Assembly: GCF_947500265.1 (NCBI RefSeq)
Contig: NZ_CANMRN010000002.1
Location: 186,001-250,000, forward strand
Length of the DNA: 64,000 nucleotides
Origin: an uncultured Psychrobacter sp.
GTDB lineage: Bacteria > Pseudomonadota > Gammaproteobacteria > Pseudomonadales > Moraxellaceae
Direction of reading: 5' to 3'
Part shown: one piece after another, positions 1 to 9,630 of the stretch
How the letters are laid out: the number at the start of each line of letters is the position of its first letter
Numbering within the stretch: the first letter of the stretch is position 1
Made by a program: the position numbers and the translations under genes
Notes under the pieces: generated by a model
What the model saw: only the letters and a program-made list of their open reading frames with translations
Told to the model about the DNA's origin: nothing
Database searches by the model: none

Positions 1-504
1 TATTTCGCTTATAAAGCGCAAGCGTGGTTGAACTATGCTATTCATCAAGACAGTATGAATAGCCGCTCATCTGCTGGTCAAGTTGCGTTAGAAATGGCAG
101 ATCCTATATTGCAAGCGCTAGATAATGATACGTTACAAGACTTGGGCTTGCATCAAGATATTCCGTCTACCTCTGCTCTAATGCGTCCTGATCTATGGGC
201 AACTTTAAGCGCACTTAAAGACGGCGATGGCATAGCATCAGCACCACGTGAGATGGCATTTAGTGAAGTGGCTTTAATTTGGGCAGCAACCAATCAATGC
301 GCACGAGGCTGGCGCGAATCTAGCATGCATTTTCGCATGGCTGATCGCTGGCTTGAACAAGCCCGCGAAGCTTATGTCAATGCCAATAACTCACAGACCA
401 ATGTAGCGCTAGAGAAGTCAATAGCCAGTTATCATAAACAGTACTCGCCTTTAGACGCGAGCGATGATACTTGCCGTGGACAAGATTTGACGTCTAACCG
501 TTAG
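1..504 (+). CDS. Conserved hypothetical protein, C-terminal part
   Basis: The reading frame is open from the first base of the window, so the start codon lies outside it. About 167 residues are visible. They begin with the segment YFAYKAQAWLNYA and contain MRPDLWATLSALKDGD and FSEVALIWAATNQC, then a helical stretch with alternating charges (MADRWLEQAREAY). From memory this resembles conserved proteins that sometimes carry an OmpA domain, but no OmpA domain, catalytic motif or membrane segment is visible here. The last 30 residues are polar and probably flexible. The gene ends shortly before a hairpin shared with the convergent TetR gene. The function is unknown to me. Confidence 0.7.
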   Translation, partial: YFAYKAQAWLNYAIHQDSMNSRSSAGQVALEMADPILQALDNDTLQDLGLHQDIPSTSALMRPDLWATLSALKDGDGIASAPREMAFSEVALIWAATNQCARGWRESSMHFRMADRWLEQAREAYVNANNSQTNVALEKSIASYHKQYSPLDASDDTCRGQDLTSNR

Positions 505-570
505 AATAGTCGCTGTTTTATTAAAAATATGACTTTCTATAACTTTCAATCTTATGCTAAAGACTAAACA

Positions 571-600
571 TAAAAAAGCCGACATATTTGTCGGCTTTTC
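571..600. terminator. Bidirectional terminator between convergent genes
   Basis: An 11-bp perfect stem (574-584 with 589-599) closes a four-base loop. It is preceded by six A and followed by TTTTC, so it can stop transcription from the left-hand gene and from the TetR gene on the other strand. Confidence 0.85.
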
Positions 601-619
601 GTGTTTAACTCAAGTTCAA

Positions 620-1312
620 TTAGCGGTTTTTACGTGGCAACTTTTCTGGTAGATAACAACGTAAATAAGCAATAAATGCTGTATTTGCTTCTTGGATATA
701 CTCTTCAGTGATACTCTGATGACGGCGATAAGACAACGTAAAGATAGCATTTACGATGCTATAAGCAATCAATAAGGTATCTTGGATATCATGGAAGTTT
801 GGCATCTCATAACGCTCTGACAAACGCTTATAGACCAGATCAACAATTTGATGATCCATATCCTCACCAAAGCTGTCACCTTCAAAATCAGGTGTATTGG
901 TGTCATAGATAAGCTTGGCTTTTGTCTCATCGTTATGGAATATCGTAATACAACGATCGATAAGCGCCGTTAAATACCCTTGCCATCTATCATAGTTACC
1001 AATATCGACCGTCTCTACCATCTCTAATATTTCAATCGCATTCAAAAAACGCAATGCTAAAAATATTGCTTCAATATTCGGGAAAAAATGGTAAGCAGAA
1101 GCTCTTGGTATGCCCGCTTCTTCACACACAGCTGCTAACGTAATATCGTTAATAGCATGCGTTTCACTCAATTTTTTGGCACCAGCCAATAGTTTTTGAC
1201 GACGTGCACGGCCTTGCTGGCTAGTAAACTTAAACTTATTAGGTACAAGCTTTTTTGCCAATTCCGAATCTACCAACACATCTTCAATCTTTTCGTCTTT
1301 ATTATCACTCAT
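620..1312 (-). CDS. TetR/AcrR-family transcriptional regulator
   Basis: A 230-residue protein with an N-terminal TetR-type DNA-binding domain at about residues 30-80, including a helix-turn-helix around ITLAAVCEEAGIPRASAYHFF. The C-terminal two thirds form the variable helical ligand and dimerisation region, so the inducer cannot be predicted. A charged leader of about 25 residues precedes the domain. The start has a weak purine-rich ribosome site (AAGAGA). No co-oriented efflux or metabolic gene sits next to it, so the target is unclear. Family assignment is secure; the regulated pathway is unknown. Confidence 0.9.
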   Translation of the reverse strand: MSDNKDEKIEDVLVDSELAKKLVPNKFKFTSQQGRARRQKLLAGAKKLSETHAINDITLAAVCEEAGIPRASAYHFFPNIEAIFLALRFLNAIEILEMVETVDIGNYDRWQGYLTALIDRCITIFHNDETKAKLIYDTNTPDFEGDSFGEDMDHQIVDLVYKRLSERYEMPNFHDIQDTLLIAYSIVNAIFTLSYRRHQSITEEYIQEANTAFIAYLRCYLPEKLPRKNR

Positions 1313-1549
1313 TGTGAATCTCTTAATGTTGCGCCCTATTTTATAAATATAATCTTCATTGAATAGTATTTATCCTCAGATAAAGGATGGTTGACTGTCA
1401 GCTAAAATATAAAGCCTGTATGGTCACTACCCTATTCAATGCAGAGGCATCATAAACGCTTGCACATTATCAAGCAAGGGACATGAATAGGTTAAAAAAT
1501 AATACTACGATCAGCAATTTAATAGAGCTAACCGTCTAATTTTATAAAG

Positions 1550-2572
1550 TTAATCATTGAGTTTTATTTTCGCCCTTATAATACCATGATCAGTGACTCT
1601 ATCGGCATAGTCCCACTTCAAATGATCATTAAAATAATCGACTCGTTCGACATAACCGAGCGAAAACTTACTATCAGGCAAAAACTCTTCTGAGACAAAT
1701 AACTGGTCAATAACTTCTGGCATGCCTTGATATATATGGGTATAGGCAACATCCTTCATCCAGCCATATCGTGCCTGAATACGAGCGGCATCAAAAAGTG
1801 CAACATCACGCATACTTTTATCGTAATTAACCTCCCCAGTTTCTGTCATCAACTGAGTAGTCACGCTACCTGTAACATCATTCATATCGCCCAATAGAAT
1901 CAATGGTTCACGGGTATGTTGCAATCGCTCTATGATAGACATACGGATAGAGGCCGCTTCTGCCGCGCGCATACATAAACTACGAAGCTTGGCGCGAACA
2001 CGAATATTTGGATCGTCCATATCTTCTAATAGGTCACCACTTTCGTCACGTAAGAAAAAAGCACGTTTGCTTTTTAGATGCGCTGTAATAACTGTAATGG
2101 GCTGCCCGTACGCGTCAACACGTAACACTAATGGAGGACGGTTGAAGCGTTGATAAGGACCGATATCAGGTACATCAATAATGGCTTTTGGTGCTATATC
2201 TTCTAGCAAACTGGTTTCTAACTGCTCAAATCTGCTGATAATACCGACAGCAGGTGTATTCTGTGCACCCATGCCTTTGGTATATACGCTGGCGCTATCA
2301 TTACTTGCAAGTGGAATGACCGCCTGCTCAGGCTTAAATCCTAGTGAAATAGCCAACGCTTCTAATGCGTCACTATCCCAAACCTCTTGTACTGCGATAA
2401 TATCAGCATGCGCTTTAGCCAATAAATCTGTAAGACCTCGCAGCTTATGTTCGTAGGCTTTATCGTTATAAGCTGGCGCATTTTCATAATAAGTTCGATT
2501 AGGGTTCGCAAAGTTCAGCAGGTTGGCCGTTGCGATATAAAACTGTTTATGACTTTCAGTGTTATTACTCAT
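1550..2572 (-). CDS. Endonuclease/exonuclease/phosphatase-family protein
   Basis: A 340-residue protein of the metal-dependent EEP superfamily (DNase I/AP endonuclease/phosphatase fold). Visible signatures are an N-terminal strand ending in TANLLNFANP, the metal-binding ADIIAVQEVWD, the pre-catalytic LILLGDMNDV with the conserved Asp and Asn, and a terminal DHGIIRAKI with the catalytic Asp-His. No signal peptide or membrane segment is visible, so it is probably cytoplasmic. I chose the ATG at 2572 because GGGGAAT lies just upstream; an in-frame ATG at 2614 would add 14 residues. The family covers nucleases, phosphodiesterases and phosphatases, so the substrate cannot be named. Confidence 0.88.
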   Translation of the reverse strand: MSNNTESHKQFYIATANLLNFANPNRTYYENAPAYNDKAYEHKLRGLTDLLAKAHADIIAVQEVWDSDALEALAISLGFKPEQAVIPLASNDSASVYTKGMGAQNTPAVGIISRFEQLETSLLEDIAPKAIIDVPDIGPYQRFNRPPLVLRVDAYGQPITVITAHLKSKRAFFLRDESGDLLEDMDDPNIRVRAKLRSLCMRAAEAASIRMSIIERLQHTREPLILLGDMNDVTGSVTTQLMTETGEVNYDKSMRDVALFDAARIQARYGWMKDVAYTHIYQGMPEVIDQLFVSEEFLPDSKFSLGYVERVDYFNDHLKWDYADRVTDHGIIRAKIKLND

Positions 2573-2644
2573 ATATTCCCCATCGTTCTCATTATTATAG
2601 TACATAATATTCACGTATGTGTATATGCTGCAAATTTTATGCCT

Positions 2645-2679
2645 AAAAAAACTCCCAAAGTTAAACTTTGGAAGTTTTA
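2645..2679 (-). terminator. Terminator downstream of the glycine-zipper gene
   Basis: On the minus strand a hairpin (arms 2648-2662 and 2663-2678, one bulged base) is followed by a run of seven T. It lies about 160 nt past the end of the glycine-zipper gene and just upstream of the EEP gene, insulating the two. Confidence 0.7.
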
Positions 2680-2838
2680 AAATAGCATAAATGTTGATAA
2701 GTAGATTTACTAATAGAACTGGACATACAATTAATCTATTTTAGGTAATGGTATAGCAATCCCTGATACTAGCTAATTACTAAATACATTGGTTGCCAGG
2801 CTGTTTGCCTAATCGTTCTATTAGTTATTTAACCTCTC

Positions 2839-3351
2839 TTATGATACGCGGTTCCATGCATCACGTGATGCTTGACGCGCTTCGTTCCATTCCATGCGAG
2901 ACTCACCTTTTACTTCGTGCCATGAACGCTCTAAATCTGCTTCATGATCTTCAAAACGAGCATCTACTGGATAACGAGCACGGTTCGCATAACCGACTGC
3001 ATATGCTGGATGCAAGTCACGATCGAAATCGTATTCTTCTCTATGGTAGTCAGCGTTTGCATACTCTGCACGCCAGTACGCTTCTTCGTGAGTTGGGTCA
3101 ATAGCTTCTGCTGCTGCATGACCTGCGCCGCCACCAACGATAGCACCAATAGCACCACCAATTAGCGTACCTAATGGACCTGCCATTGTGCCGATAGCTG
3201 CACCTGCTGCTGCACCGCCTACACCGCCGATACCTGTACCTACTGGATGTGAACCTGGCTCACCGGTAATGATGTCTGCGTTTAAGTCTTCTTTTGTCTC
3301 TTTTGACATATGTTTTACTTCACTGCGATCGATAGCATCATGGTTACTCAT
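2839..3351 (-). CDS. Glycine-zipper-containing hypothetical protein
   Basis: A 170-residue protein. Residues about 38-80 are very rich in Gly and Ala with GxxxG spacing (GGVGGAAAGAAIG, GGAIGAIVGGGAGHAAAEA), as in glycine-zipper proteins that pack helices in or against membranes. The C-terminal half is strongly charged and rich in Tyr, Asp and Arg. It ends in a segment (SRMEWNEARQASRDAWNRV) that I recognise from hypothetical proteins with the same layout. There is no cleavable signal peptide. The start is preceded by AAGGAC. A stress-related envelope role is often guessed for such proteins, but nothing here proves it. Confidence 0.8.
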   Translation of the reverse strand: MSNHDAIDRSEVKHMSKETKEDLNADIITGEPGSHPVGTGIGGVGGAAAGAAIGTMAGPLGTLIGGAIGAIVGGGAGHAAAEAIDPTHEEAYWRAEYANADYHREEYDFDRDLHPAYAVGYANRARYPVDARFEDHEADLERSWHEVKGESRMEWNEARQASRDAWNRVS

Positions 3352-3598
3352 AGTATTGTCCTTAAGTTATTTATTATTTATTGAATTATTTATTTGCTAA
3401 TTATTAGCGGTCTTACTAAATCCAATTGAAGTATAGAAATTTATAGGTAAGGACAGATAGGCCGATTTTGTAAACTGTGTCCGTATTGCGATTATCTTGC
3501 GTTACAGCCTGTATCTTTATCACATTTGTGTACGGCAGCCTCATACTTTGAGTAATTATAAATGTACGATCACAATAAATTTATTAAGTAAATCAATC

Positions 3599-5209
3599 TT
3601 ATAACGGCATCAGAGACCTTTTGATAGCCTGTTGCCATTTAGCAAGATGTCGCTCACGAGCATCAGCCGACATACTTGGTTCAAACACGCGATCTACCTG
3701 CCATGAAGCTTTCATGGTCGATTCGTCATATAGCCCAGTCTTTAAACCTGCGAGTAGTGCCGCGCCCTTCGCTGTAATCTCTGTATCTCTAGGACGTAAT
3801 ACCGGAACACCCAACAAATCTGCCTGGAACTGCATGAGTAAATCATTATTTGCAGCGCCGCCATCTACCCTCAGCTCAGTCAAAGGATGAGGGCTGTCCT
3901 TTTGCATAGCGATAAGCACATCATAGGTTTGATAAGCAACGGCCTCCAATGCAGCGCGAGCAATATGGGCCTTAGTAGTGCCACGGCTCATACCAGTGAT
4001 GCTAGCGCTAATATCCGAACGCCAGTAAGGCGCGCCCAATCCAGTAAAAGCAGGTAATAGAACGACATCTTCGCTACTGTTTACTTGACGGGCTAAGTCT
4101 TCGACGTCACTACTCTGCTGAATCATACCCAAATTATCACGCAGCCATTGAACGATAGCCCCCGCCATAAAGACACTGCCCTCTAAGGCATAAGTGACTT
4201 CCTTTTTGGGCGGTTGTAGCATGCGTTTGCCTGATTGTACGATTTGGTCAAATGATAAATTGTCCGGACGAATTGGTGACGTTTTGCGTTGCCATGCGAT
4301 GGTGGTTAGTAGCTTATGCTCACTCAATTTTGGCTGCTGGCCAATATTCATTAGCATAAAGCAGCCTGTGCCATAAGTGTTTTTGGCCATGCCTGCATCA
4401 AGGCAACCTTGTCCAAAGAGCGCTGCTTGCTGATCACCTAATACTGCTTGAATGGGTATTTGCTTTGCAAACAGGCCTTTTTTGGTTTTGCCAAAATCGC
4501 CGTCGGACGGTAGCACTTTAGGTAATATATGCATAGGTATAGCAAATCGGTCACAAAGTGTTTCTGACCATGCCAGCTTATGGATATCGAATAACAATGT
4601 GCGAGAAGCATTAGTCACATCAATGACATGCTCCCCGCCTGTAAGCTTATAAATCAGCCAACTATCAATCGTGCCAACCGCTATCTCCCCTCTGCTGGCT
4701 CGTACACTCAGCTTCGGGTTGTTTTCGAGCAACCAAGCAATCTTACTGGCACTAAAATACGGATCTAAACGCAGGCCTGTAATACGCTGAACTTCATGTG
4801 CCATATTGACGCTATCAACACCCTGATGCACAGGGTCATTCATACTATTGACAGCGCTTTCAGCAGCGAGTGTCTTACAGTAATTTGCAGTACGCCTGTC
4901 TTGCCAAATAATGGCAGGAGCCAGTGGCTTGCCAGTTTGCTTATCCCACATCACAATTGACTCGCGCTGATTGGTAATTGCGATACTGGTAACGTCAGTG
5001 GCAAGCAGTCCTGCCCGATTAATAACATCGTGTGCACAGCTAATCTGAGTTTGCCAAATCTGCTGTGCATCTTGTTCAACGAACCCAGCTCTTGGTGTTT
5101 GCAGCGTCGTTGGCTGTTGTACCATTTTGATAGGACGCGCATGATCATCGTACAATATCGCTCGACTTGACGTAGTCCCTTGATCCAACGCTAAAATATA
5201 CCCTGCCAT
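3599..5209 (-). CDS. glpK: Glycerol kinase
   Basis: FGGY-family sugar kinase that phosphorylates glycerol to sn-glycerol 3-phosphate with ATP, the first cytoplasmic step of glycerol use. Signatures are the N-terminal phosphate-binding LALDQGTTSSRAI, QRESIVMWD, IIWQDRRT, GTIDSWLIYKLTGG, VLGDQQAALFGQ, and the C-terminal ELRVDGGAANNDLLMQFQAD. The ATG at 5209 has GAGGG upstream and gives 536 residues; a longer frame to 5236 lacks such a site. Compared with the usual length near 500, there is an extra stretch of about 30 residues where the family goes straight from the TIAW strand to the YALEGS strand, and a smaller one around SAVNSMNDP. No glpF or glpD gene is adjacent. Confidence 0.96.
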   Translation of the reverse strand: MAGYILALDQGTTSSRAILYDDHARPIKMVQQPTTLQTPRAGFVEQDAQQIWQTQISCAHDVINRAGLLATDVTSIAITNQRESIVMWDKQTGKPLAPAIIWQDRRTANYCKTLAAESAVNSMNDPVHQGVDSVNMAHEVQRITGLRLDPYFSASKIAWLLENNPKLSVRASRGEIAVGTIDSWLIYKLTGGEHVIDVTNASRTLLFDIHKLAWSETLCDRFAIPMHILPKVLPSDGDFGKTKKGLFAKQIPIQAVLGDQQAALFGQGCLDAGMAKNTYGTGCFMLMNIGQQPKLSEHKLLTTIAWQRKTSPIRPDNLSFDQIVQSGKRMLQPPKKEVTYALEGSVFMAGAIVQWLRDNLGMIQQSSDVEDLARQVNSSEDVVLLPAFTGLGAPYWRSDISASITGMSRGTTKAHIARAALEAVAYQTYDVLIAMQKDSPHPLTELRVDGGAANNDLLMQFQADLLGVPVLRPRDTEITAKGAALLAGLKTGLYDESTMKASWQVDRVFEPSMSADARERHLAKWQQAIKRSLMPL

Positions 5210-5751
5210 GACACACCCTCTACTAATATTATTCATTCTACTTAATAGCCATTTAGTGACTATTCATTGACTGCTACTTATTAATTGCTACTGATTGACT
5301 GATGCTTATTGAGCATTTTTTATTTGTTAATTACTGCCTAAATGTTTTCATAATGAGATTAAAAACAAAATCTATTTAAAGATAAATCGCTTGAATTGAA
5401 AACGTTTTATTGGCTATGTTGTTACTTATAAACAGATATTTAAAAATTAAATCAATCCTCTATCATACCGCTACTGGTCACACAATAGAAAACGGCAAAA
5501 TACTGAGCATTGACCCGTCACCATTGTGGCTCTACAGTGTACCTCTTATGACGAATGACTGCTTGTTAGCGCTTTTAATATAGACGTATTTTTATATTAG
5601 AATATGAATGATTTATTTGAGCATCATTTTTTTGCTAGCTGGCAAATAGTCTATAATAGTTCAGCAACTTTATATCCTGAGCAATGAAATCTATCGGTGC
5701 TGTTCCTTATTTTATAATACCTTACATTCTAATTAATGGCTTATGTGACTT
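5210..5751. other. Intergenic region between divergent glpK and tolC-like gene
   Basis: A 542-bp AT-rich gap that must hold both divergent promoters. Imperfect direct repeats built on ATTGACTG and CTACTTATT occupy about 5262-5315, in the probable glpK leader. Toward the right a good -10 element is visible (see the promoter entry). I see no gene, riboswitch or clear operator. Confidence 0.6.
5629..5657 (+). promoter_or_regulatory. Candidate promoter of the tolC-like export cluster
   Basis: TATAAT at 5652-5657 is a consensus -10, preceded 17 bp upstream by a poor, T-rich -35 (TTTTTG at 5629-5634). It lies about 95 bp before the start codon. Confidence 0.5.
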
Positions 5752-7410
5752 ATGAAATTCATTTTATCAGCGCTACCGACTGCTATGATGACAGTTGCAG
5801 TCATGAGCGTGCCTGTCATGACTTACGCGAGCACTGACGCTGACAGTATAGAAATGTCAGATGATGTTACACCAGTGGCTGTGACACAAATCATAGATGC
5901 TGATAGTCCAACTGATAATGATAAACCAGCTGTAGCGCCTTTTCATACAGTACCAAACCCTCAAAACGTTGAGTCGCAGGCATTGTCTACGCTTGTTGAC
6001 CCTATTACACATAAAGCAGTCGATAACAGCTACGCACTAGACGTCTCAAGCTTTTTGAGCTTAGAGCAAGCGCAAAAGCTGCTGGTACAAGTATCACCTA
6101 AAATCGCTGCCAATCAAGCAGCGATTGCCGCTAGCGAATACCAAACTGACGCGCTCAGAACTATCGACAATCCGCTCGTATTTGCTCGAGTATCTGCCAG
6201 TGCCTATCATTTAGATGAGGATATAGATTTATCTTCTCTTAGGAGCGGTATCGTCAACGAAGTAAACAATGGGGTAGATAATATAGTCCCTCCTACAGCA
6301 GACTTACCAGATTTTGGTGAGCTGGTTGGTGAGCGTATTCCCGACTCCTACAACCTCAAGCGCTCAGGCTCTACATCAGGCGCAGGTCTTGGAGTCGTTT
6401 GGCCTATTTATACTGCTGGACGTACAGACGCATTGACTGGCGCCTCGGATGCACGTACACAAGAAGCGATGGCTGATAGTGTACTGGATAAAAATGAGCT
6501 TTATAATACGTTAATTGAGCGTTATTTTAAGGCACAGTTAGCGATTATCGTCGCTTACTTACGAGAAGACGCTTACGATACATTGCAGCAGACCGACCAT
6601 ATGGCCGAGCGTCTGTTTGAAGAAGGTTTTATCTCACGTGTCGATAGACTAGAAGCACAGTCTGCGCTTGCGGATGCCAAGAGTGAATCCGTCAATGCCA
6701 ATAATGATGCGCGCCTAGCCATGATTGCGCTACAGCGTCTACTACGTACCGACTACCGTATCAAACCAACCACACCTTTGTTTGTCTCTAGTCGCCCTCT
6801 ACCAGATGTGAGCTACTTTCAGGACTTGGCACTAAATAACCATCCCGGACTGCAAAAAGTTGCAGCCAAGCGGGCACAGGCTCAGCAATTACATGCGCTA
6901 TCAGATACGGGCTACAAGCCTACGGTATTACTATACGGTTATGGTCAGGTAGAGAAAGATCCAAGCTGGGTCGCCGGTATCTCTGCCAGTTGGAAACTAT
7001 GGGGCGGACTCGATAAAGCCGCATCACTAGCATCCAGTAGTGCCAAAATTCGTCAGGCCGACCTCTCTGAGATTGAAGTCAGTGACAATTTATTGCTACT
7101 GGTAGAAAAAAACTGGCACGATGTCAATAATGCTCAATCACGCTATCAGGCACTGCAAAGTAATGTTGATTTGGCAGCAGAAGTATTGCGATTACGACGC
7201 TTAGGATTACAAGAAGGTGTAAATACCACCGTTGACGTAGTGCAAGCACAGACGCAATCGCTGAAGGCACGTACTGAGCAAGCACAAGCTGCTAATGACT
7301 ATGTACAATCATTGGCTGCCCTTATGCAAAGCTGTGGTACGCCACTTGCTTTTAATGCTTATCTCAATGCCGCTGACATTCAATTACCTACTTTATATAC
7401 TGAGCAATAA
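5752..7410 (+). CDS. TolC-family outer membrane efflux protein
   Basis: A 552-residue outer membrane factor. An N-terminal signal sequence (about residues 1-26, ending MTYAS) is followed by about 60 polar residues and then the two-fold repeated TolC-type helical hairpin domain. Typical stretches are SLEQAQKLLVQVSPKIAANQAAI, GLGVVWPIYTAGRTDAL at the barrel turn, and in the second repeat ISASWKLWGGLDKAASLASS. The periplasmic helices end with VDVVQAQTQSLKARTEQAQAANDYVQSLAALMQ. It would form the trimeric outer membrane channel for the HlyD-type adaptor and permeases encoded downstream. It is the first gene of a co-directional cluster of five. The substrate is not evident. Confidence 0.93.
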   Translation: MKFILSALPTAMMTVAVMSVPVMTYASTDADSIEMSDDVTPVAVTQIIDADSPTDNDKPAVAPFHTVPNPQNVESQALSTLVDPITHKAVDNSYALDVSSFLSLEQAQKLLVQVSPKIAANQAAIAASEYQTDALRTIDNPLVFARVSASAYHLDEDIDLSSLRSGIVNEVNNGVDNIVPPTADLPDFGELVGERIPDSYNLKRSGSTSGAGLGVVWPIYTAGRTDALTGASDARTQEAMADSVLDKNELYNTLIERYFKAQLAIIVAYLREDAYDTLQQTDHMAERLFEEGFISRVDRLEAQSALADAKSESVNANNDARLAMIALQRLLRTDYRIKPTTPLFVSSRPLPDVSYFQDLALNNHPGLQKVAAKRAQAQQLHALSDTGYKPTVLLYGYGQVEKDPSWVAGISASWKLWGGLDKAASLASSSAKIRQADLSEIEVSDNLLLLVEKNWHDVNNAQSRYQALQSNVDLAAEVLRLRRLGLQEGVNTTVDVVQAQTQSLKARTEQAQAANDYVQSLAALMQSCGTPLAFNAYLNAADIQLPTLYTEQ

Positions 7411-7458
7411 TGTGATGTGAGAAACCATGAGTCGTGCTGATAAACGCTTTGTATTACC

Positions 7459-8379
7459 ATGAAGTCGACATCAAAAATACTATTACCAACCCTATTACGA
7501 ACAGCTGCTTTTATGAAAAAATTGACCTCTAAATCGATAAAAAACTGGCTACAGACGTTACTAGAAACGTGGCGTATTGCCAACAACTCTAATGTTTGGG
7601 CGCATTGCGCAAGTGTAGGTTTCTTTGGATTCTTATCAATTTTTCCAGTGATGGCTGTATTCGTCCTGCTTTATGGTCTCGCGTTTTCTCCTGCCGAAAT
7701 GCAAGAGCAAATCTCGCTTTTGAGTCAATTTATACCTGATACAGTATATGAAGTGCTCAACTCCCGTCTGAGCGAGTTGGTTTCTACAACTACGTCTGCT
7801 CTGACTTTCAGCCTGCTTATATCGTCCTTGCTCGCACTTTATGCGGGTTCTAAAGGTATTAAGTCTTTAATTATTCTTATTAATCTTGCGTTTCATATCA
7901 CTCAAGAGCGTAGTTTTGTACAAAGCACGATCCGCGCAGTTGGTCTGACCTTTGCAGCAGTAGTCGTATTGATTATCGCAGTCTCCTCTATCGCGATTAT
8001 TCCTTTGGGGGCGGCCTACTTCCCTTTCCCTCAGATAGCCAAGACGATTGCGCTTTGGAGCAGGTGGCCCATATTAACAGGTATCATATTCTTAAGCTTT
8101 TTGGGTCTTTATCGTCTAGCCCCAAATCGTGATGCCGTCGCCCTCAAAAAATTAATGCCAGGCGCTGCGCTGGCAACGGTTTTATGGATTATATTGTCCA
8201 TCTTATTTTCAATTTATGTGCAAAACTTTAATAACTATAGTGCTGAGTTTGGCGCGCTTTCAGCTGCTGTGGTCATTATGCTATGGCTATATTACTCAGC
8301 ATTTATCGTCGCTCTTGGTGCTATTTTTAATTCTGAAACTATAGACAACGCCAAACCTTATGCGTTTCGAGTGTACTAG
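7459..8379 (+). CDS. YihY/BrkB-family inner membrane protein
   Basis: A 306-residue polytopic membrane protein with about six hydrophobic segments (residues about 45-70, 112-135, 155-185, 205-225, 235-262 and 272-296). Family landmarks are ASVGFFGFLSIFPVMAVFV, YAGSKGIKSLI and the C-terminal GALSAAVVIMLWLYYSAFIVALGA. YihY/BrkB proteins are widespread; their function remains poorly defined (it was once annotated as ribonuclease BN). An ATG at 7513 is an alternative start. The 7459 ATG overlaps by ATGA the stop of an 11-codon open frame starting at 7427, which could couple translation. Its position inside an export cluster suggests an envelope or export role, by inference only. Confidence 0.88.
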   Translation: MKSTSKILLPTLLRTAAFMKKLTSKSIKNWLQTLLETWRIANNSNVWAHCASVGFFGFLSIFPVMAVFVLLYGLAFSPAEMQEQISLLSQFIPDTVYEVLNSRLSELVSTTTSALTFSLLISSLLALYAGSKGIKSLIILINLAFHITQERSFVQSTIRAVGLTFAAVVVLIIAVSSIAIIPLGAAYFPFPQIAKTIALWSRWPILTGIIFLSFLGLYRLAPNRDAVALKKLMPGAALATVLWIILSILFSIYVQNFNNYSAEFGALSAAVVIMLWLYYSAFIVALGAIFNSETIDNAKPYAFRVY

Positions 8380-8427
8380 TAATAAACCCTTTATTTTCAA
8401 CTTTGTTGCTTTAGGAATCTCATTGTC

Positions 8428-9627
8428 ATGACAGAATTACCACGCGAATCAGACGACTCAAATAAATCAGCTGATGCAACCGAGTCAGCGACCTCTCACG
8501 ATACACAAAATTCAGTCGATCCTGTAGAAAACGTGTCTGATATTGAACCAGAGCAACCGACACCTACTTATAATCGTGATGCCTCTAAAACTGACAAATC
8601 TGCGCGTATAAAAAAAGCATTACTTGCACTATTCATACTGATTGTCCTTGGTACGATTGCGTACGGCTTATACAAAAGTAACGCGCATAGCGAGCCAGAA
8701 GTTATTACGATACAAGGGCAAATGCAAATGCAGCAAACGTCGATCGCTGCAAAAGTACCAGGGCGTATTGCCCAAATTATGGTAACAGAGGGTGATACGG
8801 TAACAGCAGGTCAGCAACTGGTTGAGATGGATTCGCCTGAGATTAATGCCAAGATTAATCAAGCACGTGCTGGTAAGCAAATCGCGCAAAGTCAATTAGA
8901 CAAAGCAGAAAATGGTGCGCGCCCGCAAGAAATCGCCCAAGCAAAAGCTGCTTGGCAAGCCAATAAAGCGGCGTCTGACTTGGCAGAAAATACCTATCAG
9001 CGTGTCAATCGCCTTTACGAAGAAGGACTGATGGCGCGACAAAAGCGCGATGAGGCGTATGCTCAATATCTTGCTACTCAGGACCAAACCGAAGCAGCCC
9101 GCTTGCAGTATGATCTGGCGCTAGAAGGCGCACGTACTGAAGATAAGTCAGCGGCCACTGCACAAGTCGCACAGGTCGATGCAAAACTCGATGAAGCGCT
9201 AGTAGCAAAAGAGGAAGCGAACCTAAGAAGTCCTATCGCTGGTATCGTTGACAATGTCATTGTCAGTGCTGGAGAAGTCATCGGACAAGGGGTTCCGCTC
9301 CTGACGTTGGTGGATACCAACGACCAATGGGTAGTACTTAACGTCACTGAGTCTTATTTAAATCAATTTGCTATTGGTCAGACATTTACGGGTACTATTC
9401 CAGCGCTGTCATCAGCGGATAAACCTTATACGAAACAGTTTACCGTCTATGCGACATCGACTCTATCAGACTTTGCCACTTGGCGTCCGACCAATAATGA
9501 TGATGGTTTTGATGTGCGTACTTTTGAAGTGAAGGCCCGACCGTCTAAGCCCGATGCTCGTATCCGCTCGGGTATGAGTGTGGTCGTACGTATCAACTCT
9601 GCTCTTGTTAATCAGAACCAAGAGTAA
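8428..9627 (+). CDS. HlyD-family periplasmic adaptor (membrane fusion protein)
   Basis: A 399-residue protein with a polar, acidic cytoplasmic N-terminus (residues 1-60), one membrane anchor (about 64-83, LLALFILIVLGTIAYGLY) and a periplasmic part. This contains a split biotinyl-lipoyl-like domain (TSIAAKVPGRIAQIMVTEGDTVTAGQQLVEMDSPEI and ANLRSPIAGIVDNVIVSAGEVIGQG), a long helical hairpin between them, and beta-barrel strands at the C-terminus. It should bridge the TolC-like channel and the two inner membrane permeases. The stop is three bases before the next start codon, so the genes are cotranscribed. It resembles E. coli YhiI-type adaptors. Confidence 0.93.
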   Translation: MTELPRESDDSNKSADATESATSHDTQNSVDPVENVSDIEPEQPTPTYNRDASKTDKSARIKKALLALFILIVLGTIAYGLYKSNAHSEPEVITIQGQMQMQQTSIAAKVPGRIAQIMVTEGDTVTAGQQLVEMDSPEINAKINQARAGKQIAQSQLDKAENGARPQEIAQAKAAWQANKAASDLAENTYQRVNRLYEEGLMARQKRDEAYAQYLATQDQTEAARLQYDLALEGARTEDKSAATAQVAQVDAKLDEALVAKEEANLRSPIAGIVDNVIVSAGEVIGQGVPLLTLVDTNDQWVVLNVTESYLNQFAIGQTFTGTIPALSSADKPYTKQFTVYATSTLSDFATWRPTNNDDGFDVRTFEVKARPSKPDARIRSGMSVVVRINSALVNQNQE

Positions 9628-9630
9628 GCC

